From JAJXWB01 sp036796555 (GTDB taxonomy: Bacteria; Pseudomonadota; Alphaproteobacteria; Rhizobiales; Beijerinckiaceae): a stretch of 64,000 bases of DNA. Both the position numbers and the translations under genes were made by a program. The notes below the pieces were generated by a model, which saw nothing but the letters and a program-made list of their open reading frames with translations, searched no databases and was not told where the DNA came from. The stretch spans positions 1 to 64,000 of the forward strand of contig DAIRCS010000003.1 of assembly GCA_036796555.1 (NCBI GenBank), written 5' to 3'. Below are positions 7,989 through 16,525 of this stretch, piece after piece; positions within the stretch are counted from its first letter, which is position 1, and each line of letters begins with the position of its first letter.

Positions 7989-9332
7989 TCACTCCGCCGC
8001 GTCGACGGCGGACCGGGTCCAATTGCTCTGTGGCCAGGGCAGGCCAAGATTTTCGCGCAGCGTGCGTCCCTCATAGGCGGTGCGAAACAGGCCTCGCCGC
8101 TGCAGTTCGGGCACCGCCAGATCAATGAAGTCCTCGAGCGCGGTCGGAAGGTAAGGCGGCAGTATGTTGAATCCGTCCGCCGCTTCACTCTCGAACCATT
8201 CCTGCAGCTTGTCGGCTGTCTGGAGCGCTGAGCCCACGAATGTGTAGTGGCCGCGCGCCGTCGCGATCCATGAATACAATTCGCGGATGGTGAAGTTGTT
8301 GTCGTCGGCGATCTGGCGGATCAGCGCTTGTCGACTCTTATTGCCCTCGGTCATGGGGATGGGCGGCAGAGGACCATCCAGCGGATAGCCGGACAGGTCG
8401 AGCGTGCCGCCGCTGAAAGCGCTCAGCAGCGCCACGCCGTCTTCCGGGACGATCAGATCGGTGAGAATGCGGTACTTTTCGCGTGCTTCTTCTTCTGTTC
8501 GTCCGATGAAGGGGGCAAAGCCCGGCATGATCAGCACATGGTCGGGGTTGCGACCGGCCGCCTTGGCCCGACGCTTGATGTCCCGATAGAATTCCTGCGC
8601 GGTTTCGAGCGTCTGATGCGCGGTGAAGATCACCTCCGCAGTCTCCGCCGCAAGCTGCCGCCCCGCTTCGGACGAGCCGGCCTGCACGACCACCGGATGG
8701 CCCTGCGGCGAGCGCGAGACGTTCAGCGGTCCCTGCACCTTGAAATGACGCCCGTGATGATTGATGGCGTGAATCTTGTCCTTGTCGAGGAAGCGGCCGG
8801 ACGCCTTGTCGCGGATAAAGGCGTCGTCTTCCCAGCTATCCCAGAGAGCGGTCACCACCTCCACATATTCGCGCGCCCGATCGTAACGGTCGGCGTGGGG
8901 AGGCTGGCGGTCGAGATTGAAATTGCGGGCGGTCTCGTCGCCCACCGTGGTCACCACGTTCCAGCCGGCGCGGCCGTCCGAGATCAGATCTAGCGAGGCG
9001 AACTTGCGAGCCGTGGTATATGGCTCCTCGTAAGTCGTGGTGGACGTGGCGATGAAACCAAGATGCGTCGTCAGCGGCGCGAGCGCGGAAAACAACGTCA
9101 GCGGTTCGAAGCCGGCCGCCTTGGCGTTGCCGCCTTCCTTGCCGCCGATCTGAGCGGAAAGGCCGTCCGCCAGAAAATAAGCGTCGAAAAGACCGCGCTC
9201 CGCGGTTTGAGCAAGCCGACGATGAAAATCGAAGCTCACGGCCCCGTCGGCCGGCTGGTCGGGGTGACGCCACGAGGCGATATGCTGGCCGCCTCCCGGC
9301 AGGAAAGCCCCAAGTCTGATTTGGCGCGCCAT
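7989..9332 (-). CDS. NtaA/SnaA/DszA family FMN-dependent monooxygenase
   Basis: A 447-residue flavin-dependent monooxygenase of the bacterial luciferase-like group that uses reduced FMN from a partner reductase. Recognisable segments are FLPGGGQHIASWRHP at the N-terminus, YFLADGLSA, SDGRAGWNVVTT, HHGRHFKVQGPLNVSRSPQG and VQAGSSEAGRQLAA, all characteristic of the NtaA/SnaA/DszA family (nitrilotriacetate, pristinamycin and dibenzothiophene sulfone monooxygenases). The ATG at 9332 follows GAGGAACAA; an in-frame ATG 18 bases earlier has no ribosome site. It is the first gene of an operon with an SsuABC-like transporter, so the imported compound is probably desulfonated or oxidatively cleaved. No flavin reductase gene is in the operon. 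Confidence 0.9.
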   Translation of the reverse strand: MARQIRLGAFLPGGGQHIASWRHPDQPADGAVSFDFHRRLAQTAERGLFDAYFLADGLSAQIGGKEGGNAKAAGFEPLTLFSALAPLTTHLGFIATSTTTYEEPYTTARKFASLDLISDGRAGWNVVTTVGDETARNFNLDRQPPHADRYDRAREYVEVVTALWDSWEDDAFIRDKASGRFLDKDKIHAINHHGRHFKVQGPLNVSRSPQGHPVVVQAGSSEAGRQLAAETAEVIFTAHQTLETAQEFYRDIKRRAKAAGRNPDHVLIMPGFAPFIGRTEEEAREKYRILTDLIVPEDGVALLSAFSGGTLDLSGYPLDGPLPPIPMTEGNKSRQALIRQIADDNNFTIRELYSWIATARGHYTFVGSALQTADKLQEWFESEAADGFNILPPYLPTALEDFIDLAVPELQRRGLFRTAYEGRTLRENLGLPWPQSNWTRSAVDAAE

Positions 9333-9430
9333 TTGTTCCTCGTGTGACATCGCGGAGACCGGTTATCTGGTCTCCAGGTTCAAAGTCTCGCCGATCAGCG
9401 TCACAGAGGCGTTTTCGGCTGTCAATATTA

Positions 9431-9447
9431 TCTACTAAATAAGTAGA
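9431..9447. promoter_or_regulatory. Inverted repeat upstream of the monooxygenase operon
   Basis: Perfect arms TCTACT and AGTAGA flank the 5-base spacer AAATA, about 100 bases upstream of the FMN monooxygenase start, in an AT-rich patch unlike its surroundings. The position suits an operator or activator site. No regulator gene is encoded next to the operon. Confidence 0.4.
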
Positions 9448-9801
9448 CAATTATCGCCATCAGGACCGTCTGGAGAAAATGGATCCCGTTTTCAGGATCT
9501 ATAGCGGACGAAAGGACGCCGACACGCCGAGCTTGTACCCGGATGGGCGACACGGACCTTCACTCATGCGGTTGCATGGACGATCTGCGAGTCAAGATGC
9601 GCAGCATGCAGCAATGCGATAAGAGCGGATTCTTTCGACGATGTTGGCGCCAGATGGCAGAATGCGCGAAGGCCTTGTCGCGCAGGAGGCCGAAGCGCAG
9701 GTCGAAATGCGGTCGCTATATTGGGTACGCGAGCACCGCATAGTCGGCCCCACATCAGGCTCTTGCTAAAACAGCCGTGAAGCGTCTGCCGGAGCTGATC
9801 C

Positions 9802-9957
9802 TTGAAACCCGCCGACCGCGCCGTACAGGCGACAAGATCTAGGATTTTGGAACTCGTGAAGCGCGCCACTCCGGTCCCGAGCGCGGGCGAGGTGCTGATC
9901 GCCGTTGAAGCCCGCGGAATTTGCGTGGCCGAGGCCGGCGATTTCGAAGGGGCCTGA
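9802..9957 (+). pseudogene. Remnant of a zinc-type alcohol dehydrogenase gene (N-terminal fragment)
   Basis: Reading from the TTG at 9802 gives about 51 residues up to a TGA at 9955-9957. They match the N-terminal GroES-like part of medium-chain alcohol dehydrogenases: AVQATRSRILELVKR, then PSAGEVLIAVEARGICVAE, then GDFEG. The usual pattern is a beta strand, GEVLI-V-A-GIC with the zinc cysteine, then an acidic residue. The remaining 250-300 residues of such an enzyme are absent. There is no ATG or ribosome site, so this is a decayed fragment. It lies in an 826-base stretch between the monooxygenase operon and badR that holds no intact gene. Confidence 0.55.
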
Positions 9958-10158
9958 CCATGTGAAGCCAACTCGACCCTGAATGAGGGGTTGCAGACTT
10001 CATCATCGGACGGAGAGTCGAGAAGCCGTGACCATGACGCCGCCAAGGCGGCGGCTGCAGTCTGGACGCGATCGCTCGCAATAGGGCTGGCGCTCATGCC
10101 GCTGTCAGGCGGCATGCGGTCGCGCGCTAACGCTGTCGCAATTGCTGTCCTGTGCGTC

Positions 10159-10662
10159 TCAGCTTTCCTCGTCTTCGCTTGACAGCTCCGGCGCGCCTTC
10201 GTCGATCTGCTTCATGTTCTCGAGTATCTTGAGCAGATAGTGCAACGCGTGCACGGTGTCGTTGACCGAGAAATCCTGCAACACCTGATCGTAGTAAGCG
10301 CGGATTTTCGGCCGGGCGAGATCCTGCCAGACGTGACGGCCGTTTTCCGTCATCGTCACGAGTCTTGAGCGGCGGTCGCGCTCGTCCTGAACGATCGCCA
10401 CATGCCCGTCGCGCTCCATGCGCCCGACGAGCCCCGCCAGGTTCTGGCGGCTGACCATGAGATAGCGGGCGAGATCGCCGATGCTGAGCCCCTCCTGGGC
10501 GGCCTCGCGCGACAGCGCGCCCAGCACCGCCCATTGCTGCGTCGTAAGCCCTTCGGCCTCGACCGCCCGGCTTCCCGTTTTATGCAACATATTTGCACAT
10601 TGATAGAGTCGGAAAAACAACCTATTGGCCATTTCGAGTCTGACTTCGTGCTTGTCCGCCAC
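10159..10662 (-). CDS. badR: MarR family transcriptional regulator, BadR-like repressor
   Basis: A 167-residue MarR-family winged-helix regulator. The recognition region is SIGDLARYLMVSRQNLAGLV, followed by the wing DERDRRSRLVTMTENGR. The start is GTG at 10662, with AGGAG 7 bases upstream. It is divergent from badH, and in Rhodopseudomonas palustris the MarR protein BadR represses the badH-badI-ali genes and is relieved by 2-ketocyclohexane-1-carboxyl-CoA; the same arrangement here supports the name. The acidic tail (PELSSEDEES) is not part of the DNA-binding fold. Identification rests on family plus gene context. Confidence 0.85.
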   Translation of the reverse strand: MADKHEVRLEMANRLFFRLYQCANMLHKTGSRAVEAEGLTTQQWAVLGALSREAAQEGLSIGDLARYLMVSRQNLAGLVGRMERDGHVAIVQDERDRRSRLVTMTENGRHVWQDLARPKIRAYYDQVLQDFSVNDTVHALHYLLKILENMKQIDEGAPELSSEDEES

Positions 10663-10722
10663 GAAAGCTCCTGCATTATAAGGTTGTGAGGCCTTGCATG
10701 ACCTCGGTTCACATGGTATTTA

Positions 10723-10746
10723 TGACAATATCTTGCATATATGTCA
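10723..10746. promoter_or_regulatory. Candidate BadR operator
   Basis: An imperfect palindrome with arms TGACAATAT and ATATATGTCA around CTTGC. It lies in the divergent promoter region, 61 bases from the badR start and 65 bases from the badH start. Its size and two-fold symmetry fit a MarR dimer site, and it could control both directions. Confidence 0.55.
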
Positions 10747-10810
10747 CGAGCTATCGTCACGATCGCGCAAAAACGCGACGGTGGCAATGCGGATCGGGGA
10801 GGTGCGAAAG

Positions 10811-11578
10811 ATGGGCCGTTTTGACGGAAAGACGATTATTCTCACGGGCGGCGGCGGCGGCATCGGCGGTGCGACATGCAAGCGGCTCGCGGCCGAAGGC
10901 GCGCGCATGGGCGTCTTCGATGTGAATCTCGAGGCCGCAGAAAAGGTAGCTGCGGAGATCCGGGCTTCGGGCGGTGTGGCGGAAGCTTTCAAATGCGACA
11001 TTGCAGACCGTATCAGCGTGGATGCGGCGGTCGCCGCGGCAGAGGCGAAACTCGGACCGATCGCCGTGCTCGTGAACAACGCCGGCTGGGATATTTTCAA
11101 ACCATTTGTGAAATCGACCGCCGACGAATGGCAAAAGCTGATCGCCATCAATCTGACGGGCGCGCTGAATATGCATCACGCAATCCTGCCGGGCATGGTC
11201 GAACGCAAATATGGCCGCATCGTCAATGTCGCCTCCGACGCCGGCCGTGTCGGCTCCTCGGGCGAGTCGGTTTACGCGGCGTGCAAGGGCGGGCTCATCT
11301 CCTTCTCCAAGACCCTCGCCCGCGAGCACGCGCGTCATGGCGTCACCGTCAACGTTGTTTGCCCCGGTCCGACCGACACGGCGCTGCTGTCGGGCTTTGC
11401 GTCCGCGGCCGGAAATCCCGAGAAGCTGCTCGAAGCCTTTACGCGCGCCATTCCGCTCGGCCGCCTCGGCAAGCCGGACGATCTCGCCGGCGCCATCGCC
11501 TTCATGGCCAGCGACGACGCGAGCTTTGTCACGGGCCAGGTGCTGAGCGTATCCGGCGGCCTGACGATGAACGGCTGA
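10811..11578 (+). CDS. badH: 2-hydroxycyclohexanecarboxyl-CoA dehydrogenase (SDR)
   Basis: A 255-residue short-chain dehydrogenase. The NAD site is TGGGGGIGGATC (about residues 12-23), followed by NNAGWDIF, and the catalytic triad is completed by the serine in VASDAGRVGSSGESVYAACKG and its Tyr-x-x-x-Lys. The segments NNAGWDIFKPF, GALNMHHAILPGMVERKYGR and the ending VLSVSGGLTMNG closely resemble BadH of Rhodopseudomonas palustris. It oxidises 2-hydroxycyclohexane-1-carboxyl-CoA to the 2-keto compound. ATG at 10811 follows GGGGAGG by 8 bases. It is the first gene of the operon badH-badI-aliB-aliA. Confidence 0.92.
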   Translation: MGRFDGKTIILTGGGGGIGGATCKRLAAEGARMGVFDVNLEAAEKVAAEIRASGGVAEAFKCDIADRISVDAAVAAAEAKLGPIAVLVNNAGWDIFKPFVKSTADEWQKLIAINLTGALNMHHAILPGMVERKYGRIVNVASDAGRVGSSGESVYAACKGGLISFSKTLAREHARHGVTVNVVCPGPTDTALLSGFASAAGNPEKLLEAFTRAIPLGRLGKPDDLAGAIAFMASDDASFVTGQVLSVSGGLTMNG

Positions 11579-11605
11579 CCCAGCGGGCAGCGAGTGGAGG
11601 AACAG

Positions 11606-12388
11606 ATGCAGTTTCAGGATTTGATCTACGAGGTGCGCAACGGCGTCGCCTGGATCATCATCAATCGTCCAGACAAGATGAACGCGTTTCGCGGCACGAC
11701 TTGCGACGAACTGATCAAGGCGCTCAACAAGGCGGCCTACGACAGGAATGTCGGCTGCATCGTGCTGGCCGGCGCCGGCGACCGGGCCTTCTGCACGGGC
11801 GGCGACCAGGGAGCCCACGACGGCAATTACGACGGCCGCGGCACGATTGGCCTACCTATGGAGGAATTGCATACCGCGATCCGCGACGCGCCGAAGCCCG
11901 TCATCGCGCGCGTGCAGGGCTATGCGATCGGCGGCGGCAACGTGCTCGCCACGATTTGCGACATGACGATCTGTTCGGAGAAGGCTGTCTTCGGACAGGT
12001 GGGCCCGAAGATGGGCTCGGTCGATCCGGGCTATGGCACGGCCTTTCTCGCGCGTGTCGTCGGCGAGAAAAAGGCCCGCGAGATCTGGTACATGTGCCGC
12101 CGCTACTCCGGCAAGGAAGCCGAGGCCATGGGCCTTGCCAATCTCTGCGTGCCGCATGAAGAGCTCGACAAGACCGTGCAGGCCTGGGGCGAGGAATTGT
12201 GCGAGCGCAGCCCCACCGCCATCGCCATCGCCAAGCGTTCGTTCAACATGGATACGGCGCATCAGGCAGGCATCGCCGGCATGGGCATGTATGCGCTCAA
12301 GCTCTACTACGACACCGACGAGTCCCGCGAGGGCGTCAACGCGCTGAAGGCGAAGCGCAAGCCGGAATTCCGCAAGCACTTGAAGTGA
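11606..12388 (+). CDS. badI: 2-ketocyclohexanecarboxyl-CoA hydrolase
   Basis: A 260-residue crotonase-fold ring-cleaving hydrolase that opens 2-ketocyclohexane-1-carboxyl-CoA to pimelyl-CoA. The sequence from MQFQDLIYEVRNGVAWIIIN through INRPDKMNAFRGTTCDELIK, AFCTGGDQGAHDGNYDGRG, QVGPKMGSVDPGYGTAF and RSFNMDTAHQAGIAGMGMYA is strongly BadI-like, and the length matches. The ATG at 11606 follows GTGGAGGAACAG. It is 27 bases after badH. A hydratase gene (badK), which would make the hydroxy substrate from the unsaturated CoA ester, is not found in this operon. Confidence 0.94.
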   Translation: MQFQDLIYEVRNGVAWIIINRPDKMNAFRGTTCDELIKALNKAAYDRNVGCIVLAGAGDRAFCTGGDQGAHDGNYDGRGTIGLPMEELHTAIRDAPKPVIARVQGYAIGGGNVLATICDMTICSEKAVFGQVGPKMGSVDPGYGTAFLARVVGEKKAREIWYMCRRYSGKEAEAMGLANLCVPHEELDKTVQAWGEELCERSPTAIAIAKRSFNMDTAHQAGIAGMGMYALKLYYDTDESREGVNALKAKRKPEFRKHLK

Positions 12389-12440
12389 CAGCGATGCGGC
12401 GGCCCGCAGGGTCGCTGCATTCCATTCCATGACAGGACGC

Positions 12441-12461
12441 CGCCGCCCGACAGAGGCGGCG
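12441..12461. other. Intercistronic stem-loop between badI and aliB
   Basis: CGCCGCC and GGCGGCG pair perfectly around a 7-base loop (CGACAGA), 20 bases upstream of the aliB start. No T-run follows, so it is not a typical terminator. It may stabilise or process the transcript between badI and aliB. Confidence 0.35.
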
Positions 12462-12480
12462 CGATGCAGGGGGCGGAACC

Positions 12481-13632
12481 ATGAATCCGTATCTCGACGA
12501 GGACCTCGTTGCGCTCGCCGGACAGGCGCGCCGCTTTGCCACGGATCGCGTCGCGCCCGGCTTTCAGGAGCGCGACCGGACGCGCGTGCTCGATCGCGAT
12601 CTCATGCAGGAGATGGGCGCGATGGGCTTCATCGCGCCGGAACTACCGGAGGAATTCGGCGGCCTCGGCATGGGGTCGCTCGCGGCCGGCGTCATCCACG
12701 AGGAGATTGCGCGCGCAGATCTGTCGATCTCCTACATTAATCTGCTGGCCTCGCTGAACGGCCAGATTCTCGCGCATCATGGCAGGCCCGAGGTGGTGAA
12801 GCCCTGGCTCGCGAAGCTGACGGCGGGGCAGGCGCTCTTCGCCATCGCGCTCACCGAGCCGCGCGGAGGATCGGACGCCGCCAACCTGCGTCTGAAGATC
12901 GAGCGCGACGGGGACGACTACATCCTCAATGGCGAGAAGACGTCGATCTCGGCGGCAGACCAGGCCGACGCTGCTGTCGTCTTCGGGCGCACGGGCACGA
13001 TCGAATCCGCGGCGCATGGCGTGACGGCGCTGCTCGTTCCGATGGACCTGCCCGGCGTCACGCGGTCGCGTTTCGACTGCCACGGCCAGCGCGCGATCGG
13101 GCGCGGCTCTCTCTTCTTCGAGAACGTGCGCGTCCCCGAGTCGCATTGCCTCGGCGTCGAGAACAAGGGCTTCGTGCAGGTGATGCAGGGTTTCGATTTC
13201 TCGCGCGCGCTGATCGGCCTGCAGGTGCTCGCCGTCGCGCGCGTCGCGCTGGAGGAAACCTGGGCCTATGTCGCGCATCGGCAGGCATTCGGCAAGCCGC
13301 TGTCCGCCTTCCAGGGCGTGTCGCATCCGCTGGCTGATTTCGATACGCAGATCGAGGCGGCGCGTCTTCTCTGCCTGCAGGCGCTCTGGCTCAAGGACAG
13401 AGGCGCGGCCCACAGCGCGGAGGCCGCCATGTGCAAATGGTGGGCGCCGAAACTCGCCTATGACGCAATCCATCAATGCCTGCTGATGCACGGCCACGGA
13501 GGCTATGACCGCGGCCTGATGGAGCAGCGCCTGCGCGACGTTCTGGGCTTTCAGATCGGTGACGGCACCGCACAGATCATGAAGACGATCATCGCGCGCG
13601 CGCGGGCGGGTCGGGAGGCCGTGCCCGCCTGA
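12481..13632 (+). CDS. aliB: Cyclohexanecarboxyl-CoA dehydrogenase (acyl-CoA dehydrogenase family)
   Basis: A 383-residue FAD-dependent acyl-CoA dehydrogenase. It shows ALTEPRGGSDAANL (flavin/substrate loop), GEKTSISAADQAD, a core FSRALIGLQVLAVARVALEE, RQAFGKPLSAFQGVSHPLAD and the C-terminal LMHGHGGYDRGLMEQRLRDV. The catalytic base sits at a non-glutamate position typical of alicyclic acyl-CoA dehydrogenases (the GHGGYDRG loop), as far as can be judged by reading. In context it oxidises cyclohexanecarboxyl-CoA to cyclohex-1-ene-1-carboxyl-CoA, the AliB role. GGGGGCGGA precedes the ATG. It is followed 27 bases later by aliA. Confidence 0.88.
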   Translation: MNPYLDEDLVALAGQARRFATDRVAPGFQERDRTRVLDRDLMQEMGAMGFIAPELPEEFGGLGMGSLAAGVIHEEIARADLSISYINLLASLNGQILAHHGRPEVVKPWLAKLTAGQALFAIALTEPRGGSDAANLRLKIERDGDDYILNGEKTSISAADQADAAVVFGRTGTIESAAHGVTALLVPMDLPGVTRSRFDCHGQRAIGRGSLFFENVRVPESHCLGVENKGFVQVMQGFDFSRALIGLQVLAVARVALEETWAYVAHRQAFGKPLSAFQGVSHPLADFDTQIEAARLLCLQALWLKDRGAAHSAEAAMCKWWAPKLAYDAIHQCLLMHGHGGYDRGLMEQRLRDVLGFQIGDGTAQIMKTIIARARAGREAVPA

Positions 13633-13659
13633 GAAGACGCGACAACAAGGGAGGGCGAC

Positions 13660-15303
13660 ATGGAATTCGACGCCGTATTGCTGCCGCCGCGCCGGGCGGA
13701 CAGCGTGGCCAAAGGCTATTGGCGCGACCGCACGATCAACGACGATCTCGACACGTGCCTCGCTTCCTGCCCCGACAAGACCGCGCTCACCGCCGTGCGC
13801 ATCGAGACGAATGCAATGCGCCGCTTCACCTATCGGGAGATGGCGACGCTCGCCGACCGCATCGCCGTCGGTCTCTGGCGGCTCGGCGTCCGCCGCAACG
13901 ACGTAGTGGCGATGCAATTGCCGAACTGGTGGCAATTCCCCCTTCTCTACCTCGCCTGCACGCGCATCGGCGCTGTTCTCAATCCGCTGATGCCGATCTT
14001 CAGGGAACGCGAGCTCTCCTTCATGCTGAAGCACGGCGAAGCGAAAGTGATGATTGTTCCGAAGACATACCGGAACGTCGATCACGAGACGATGATGCGC
14101 GGGCTCATGCCGAGCTTGCCGGCGCTCGAGCGTCTCGTCGTCATCGATGGAGGCGGCGCTGACGACTTCGATGCGCTGCTGACGACGCCGGAATGGGAGA
14201 GGGAGCCCGATGCAGCGGCGATCCTGACGCAGAATCGGCCGGGCCCCGACGACATTACGCAGCTCATCTACACCTCCGGCACGACGGGCGAGCCAAAGGG
14301 CGTGATGCACAGCGCCAACACGCTGATGGCCAACATCATCCCCTACGCGAAACGTCTGGCGCTCGGCGTCGACGACGTCGTCCTCATGGCCTCGCCGATG
14401 GCGCATCAGACGGGCTTTATGTATGGGCTGATGATGCCGGTCATGCTGAAGGCGAGCGCCATCCTTCAGGACGTCTGGGATCCGGTCAGGGCCGCCGACC
14501 TGATTCGCCGTGAACGTGTCACCTTCACGATGGCCTCGACGCCGTTCCTGACCGATCTTACCCGCGCCGTGACGGAAAGCGGCGATCCCGTTCCGACGCT
14601 GAAGACCTTCCTCTGCGCGGGCGCGCCGATTCCCGGGCCGCTCGTCGAGCAGGCCCAGACCGGCCTCGGCGCAAAGATCGTCTCGGCCTGGGGCATGACG
14701 GAGAACGGCGCCGTCACGCTGATCAAGCTCGACGACGACGACAGGCTCGCCTCCACCACCGACGGCTGCGCCCTGCCGGGCGTCGAGGTCAAGGTCGTGG
14801 ACGGCGAGGGCGCGGCTCTCCCGCCGAGCGAAGTCGGCAAGCTACTCGTGCGCGCCTGCTCTAATTTTGGCGGCTATCTCAAGCGACCGCAGTGGAACGG
14901 GACGGACGCCGACGGCTGGTTCGACACCGGCGATCTCGCCTACATGAATGCGCAGGGCTATATCCGTATTTCCGGCCGTTCGAAGGACGTCATCATCCGC
15001 GGCGGCGAGAATATTCCGGTCGTCGAGGTCGAGGCCCTGCTCTACAAGCATCCGGCCGTCGCCCAGGTCGCCATCGTCGCCTATCCCGACGAACGCCTCG
15101 GCGAACGCGCCTGCGCGGTTATCGTGCCGAAGCCCGGCGAAACGATCGACTTCGACGGCATGTGCGCCTTCCTGAAATCGCACAGGCTCGCGGTTCAGTA
15201 TATTCCGGAAAAGCTGCTCCTGCGCGACGCCATGCCGGCGACGCCCTCGGGCAAGATCCAGAAATTCCGTCTCCGCGACATGCTGAAGGCCGGCGACCTC
15301 TAG
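13660..15303 (+). CDS. aliA: Cyclohexanecarboxylate-CoA ligase
   Basis: A 547-residue ANL ligase with intact motifs: YTSGTTGEPKG (residues 204-214), AWGMTENGAVT, FDTGDLAYMNAQGYIRISGR, IIRGGENIPVVEVE and SGKIQKFRLRD with the adenylation lysine. The N-terminus (MEFDAVLLPPRRADSVAKGY) and overall pattern resemble AliA of Rhodopseudomonas palustris. It activates cyclohexanecarboxylate to its CoA ester, the entry step of the route. AAGGGAGGGCGAC precedes the ATG. It is the last gene of the bad/ali operon. Confidence 0.9.
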   Translation: MEFDAVLLPPRRADSVAKGYWRDRTINDDLDTCLASCPDKTALTAVRIETNAMRRFTYREMATLADRIAVGLWRLGVRRNDVVAMQLPNWWQFPLLYLACTRIGAVLNPLMPIFRERELSFMLKHGEAKVMIVPKTYRNVDHETMMRGLMPSLPALERLVVIDGGGADDFDALLTTPEWEREPDAAAILTQNRPGPDDITQLIYTSGTTGEPKGVMHSANTLMANIIPYAKRLALGVDDVVLMASPMAHQTGFMYGLMMPVMLKASAILQDVWDPVRAADLIRRERVTFTMASTPFLTDLTRAVTESGDPVPTLKTFLCAGAPIPGPLVEQAQTGLGAKIVSAWGMTENGAVTLIKLDDDDRLASTTDGCALPGVEVKVVDGEGAALPPSEVGKLLVRACSNFGGYLKRPQWNGTDADGWFDTGDLAYMNAQGYIRISGRSKDVIIRGGENIPVVEVEALLYKHPAVAQVAIVAYPDERLGERACAVIVPKPGETIDFDGMCAFLKSHRLAVQYIPEKLLLRDAMPATPSGKIQKFRLRDMLKAGDL

Positions 15304-15616
15304 CTCGACTTCGATCCGGCGCGGACGCGCCGCATCTGTCCGCAACCTGAAGGCGTCAACGGTGTCGAGGAGCGCGCGCAAGCGAAGACGTCATACTCGT
15401 CGAGCGGGAGGCGGCGGACCGTTACGAGGTAGGCGACTACCAGCGTATCGAAGCGATCCTCGGCTCGGGCGCGCGCATGGGTCTATGTTGCAGGTGGCTC
15501 GTCGGCAGCTCCCGAAGACATGACGTGAAAGCGCCTTGTATACGCAGCCACCCAAAAGTCGTGCGGCGAAAATGTGCCCGTCTATCGGATGTCCGGCCAT
15601 GCGGCATGGCTACGCG
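15304..15616. other. Intergenic region, possible decayed coding fragment
   Basis: About 310 bases between aliA and a convergent LysR gene. A stretch at about 15387-15485 (plus strand) reads like protein (DVILVEREAADRYEVGDYQR and onward) but has no start, no ribosome site and no family I recognise. It may be a remnant of a lost gene or chance in GC-rich DNA. Confidence 0.3.
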
Positions 15617-16525
15617 TTACGCGAGTCCCGCCGCCTTGTAGTTCTCGATCAGGAGATCGACGAAGAACCGGGACTCCGCCGTATGCGGCGTCGTCCGGAT
15701 GCAGCCGATCGACTGCTTGTCCTGAAGGACCGGATAGTCGATGCGCGCGAGCGCGCCGGTGCGCAGTTCGTTGAATACGTGGTGCGTCTGGAATGCCGAC
15801 ACGAGATCCGATTGCGCGACGAGCGAGCGGCGGACATTCACGTCTTCCGTTTCGACGAGAACGTCGAGCGCCAGGTCGCGCTGCGCGAAATGCGACTCGA
15901 TCTGCGTCCGGAGCGTCGTCCCGCGGGCGCCCAGGACCCAGGACGTATCGGCAAGATCGTCGGCGTCGACCGCGATCCGCGTCGACAACGGATGGCCGCC
16001 GCGGCAATAGAATTGCGTGTCCTCGAAATTGATGTGCTCCTGCAGAAGGTCCGCGTTTTCGCCGCGCGCCGCAAGAGGACCGAGAAAGAGATCGACGTCG
16101 CCGCGGCGCAGCGCGGCGATCATGTCGATCTGGGAGCCGATCACGATCTCGATTTCGATGTCGTGGGTCTTCTGGAACTCTGCAATTGCCCTGGACACGA
16201 GCGAGACCGGGTGCACGGGGGCGGCGCCGATCGTCATATGGCCGCGCAGCCTTTGCCTGTAGGAGGCGACGCTGCGTCCGAGCGTCTCCAGCTCGGCGCG
16301 AATCCTCCGCGCGTGGACGAGAACTCGCTCGCCAAGCCCCGTGAGACGGACGCCCTTGTGGTTGCGCTCGAAGAGCGGAAGCCCCAGGTGCTCTTCCAGC
16401 TCCCGCACCGTCCGGGTCAAGGCCGGCTGCGATACATGGAGCCGCTCGGCCGCGGCGTTGATGCTGCCTTCCTCGGCCACGGCGAGGAAGGCGAGCAGGC
16501 TCGGAGTATTGACGCCCTTCGACAT
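15617..16525 (-). CDS. LysR family transcriptional regulator
   Basis: A 302-residue LysR-type regulator. The N-terminal helix-turn-helix is GSINAAAERLHVSQPALTRT (about residues 20-39), followed by LEEHLGLPLFERNHKGV; the effector domain includes the first-strand segment MTIGAAPVHPVSLVSRAIAE. It is divergent from the FAH-family hydrolase gene, with 141 bases between starts, so it probably controls the 16667-21479 genes with a ring-cleavage intermediate as effector. ATG at 16525 lacks an obvious ribosome site, but upstream residues do not match the family. Confidence 0.88.
   Translation of the reverse strand: MSKGVNTPSLLAFLAVAEEGSINAAAERLHVSQPALTRTVRELEEHLGLPLFERNHKGVRLTGLGERVLVHARRIRAELETLGRSVASYRQRLRGHMTIGAAPVHPVSLVSRAIAEFQKTHDIEIEIVIGSQIDMIAALRRGDVDLFLGPLAARGENADLLQEHINFEDTQFYCRGGHPLSTRIAVDADDLADTSWVLGARGTTLRTQIESHFAQRDLALDVLVETEDVNVRRSLVAQSDLVSAFQTHHVFNELRTGALARIDYPVLQDKQSIGCIRTTPHTAESRFFVDLLIENYKAAGLA

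Noticed and set aside
9564..10115. 183-codon minus-strand frame between the monooxygenase operon and badR
   Set aside because: It is antisense to the alcohol dehydrogenase relic and has serine/alanine-rich shadow composition.
12643..14406. 587-codon open frame on the minus strand
   Set aside because: It lies opposite aliB and aliA, has low-complexity Arg/His/Asp-rich composition and no family pattern; a shadow of GC-rich coding sequence.
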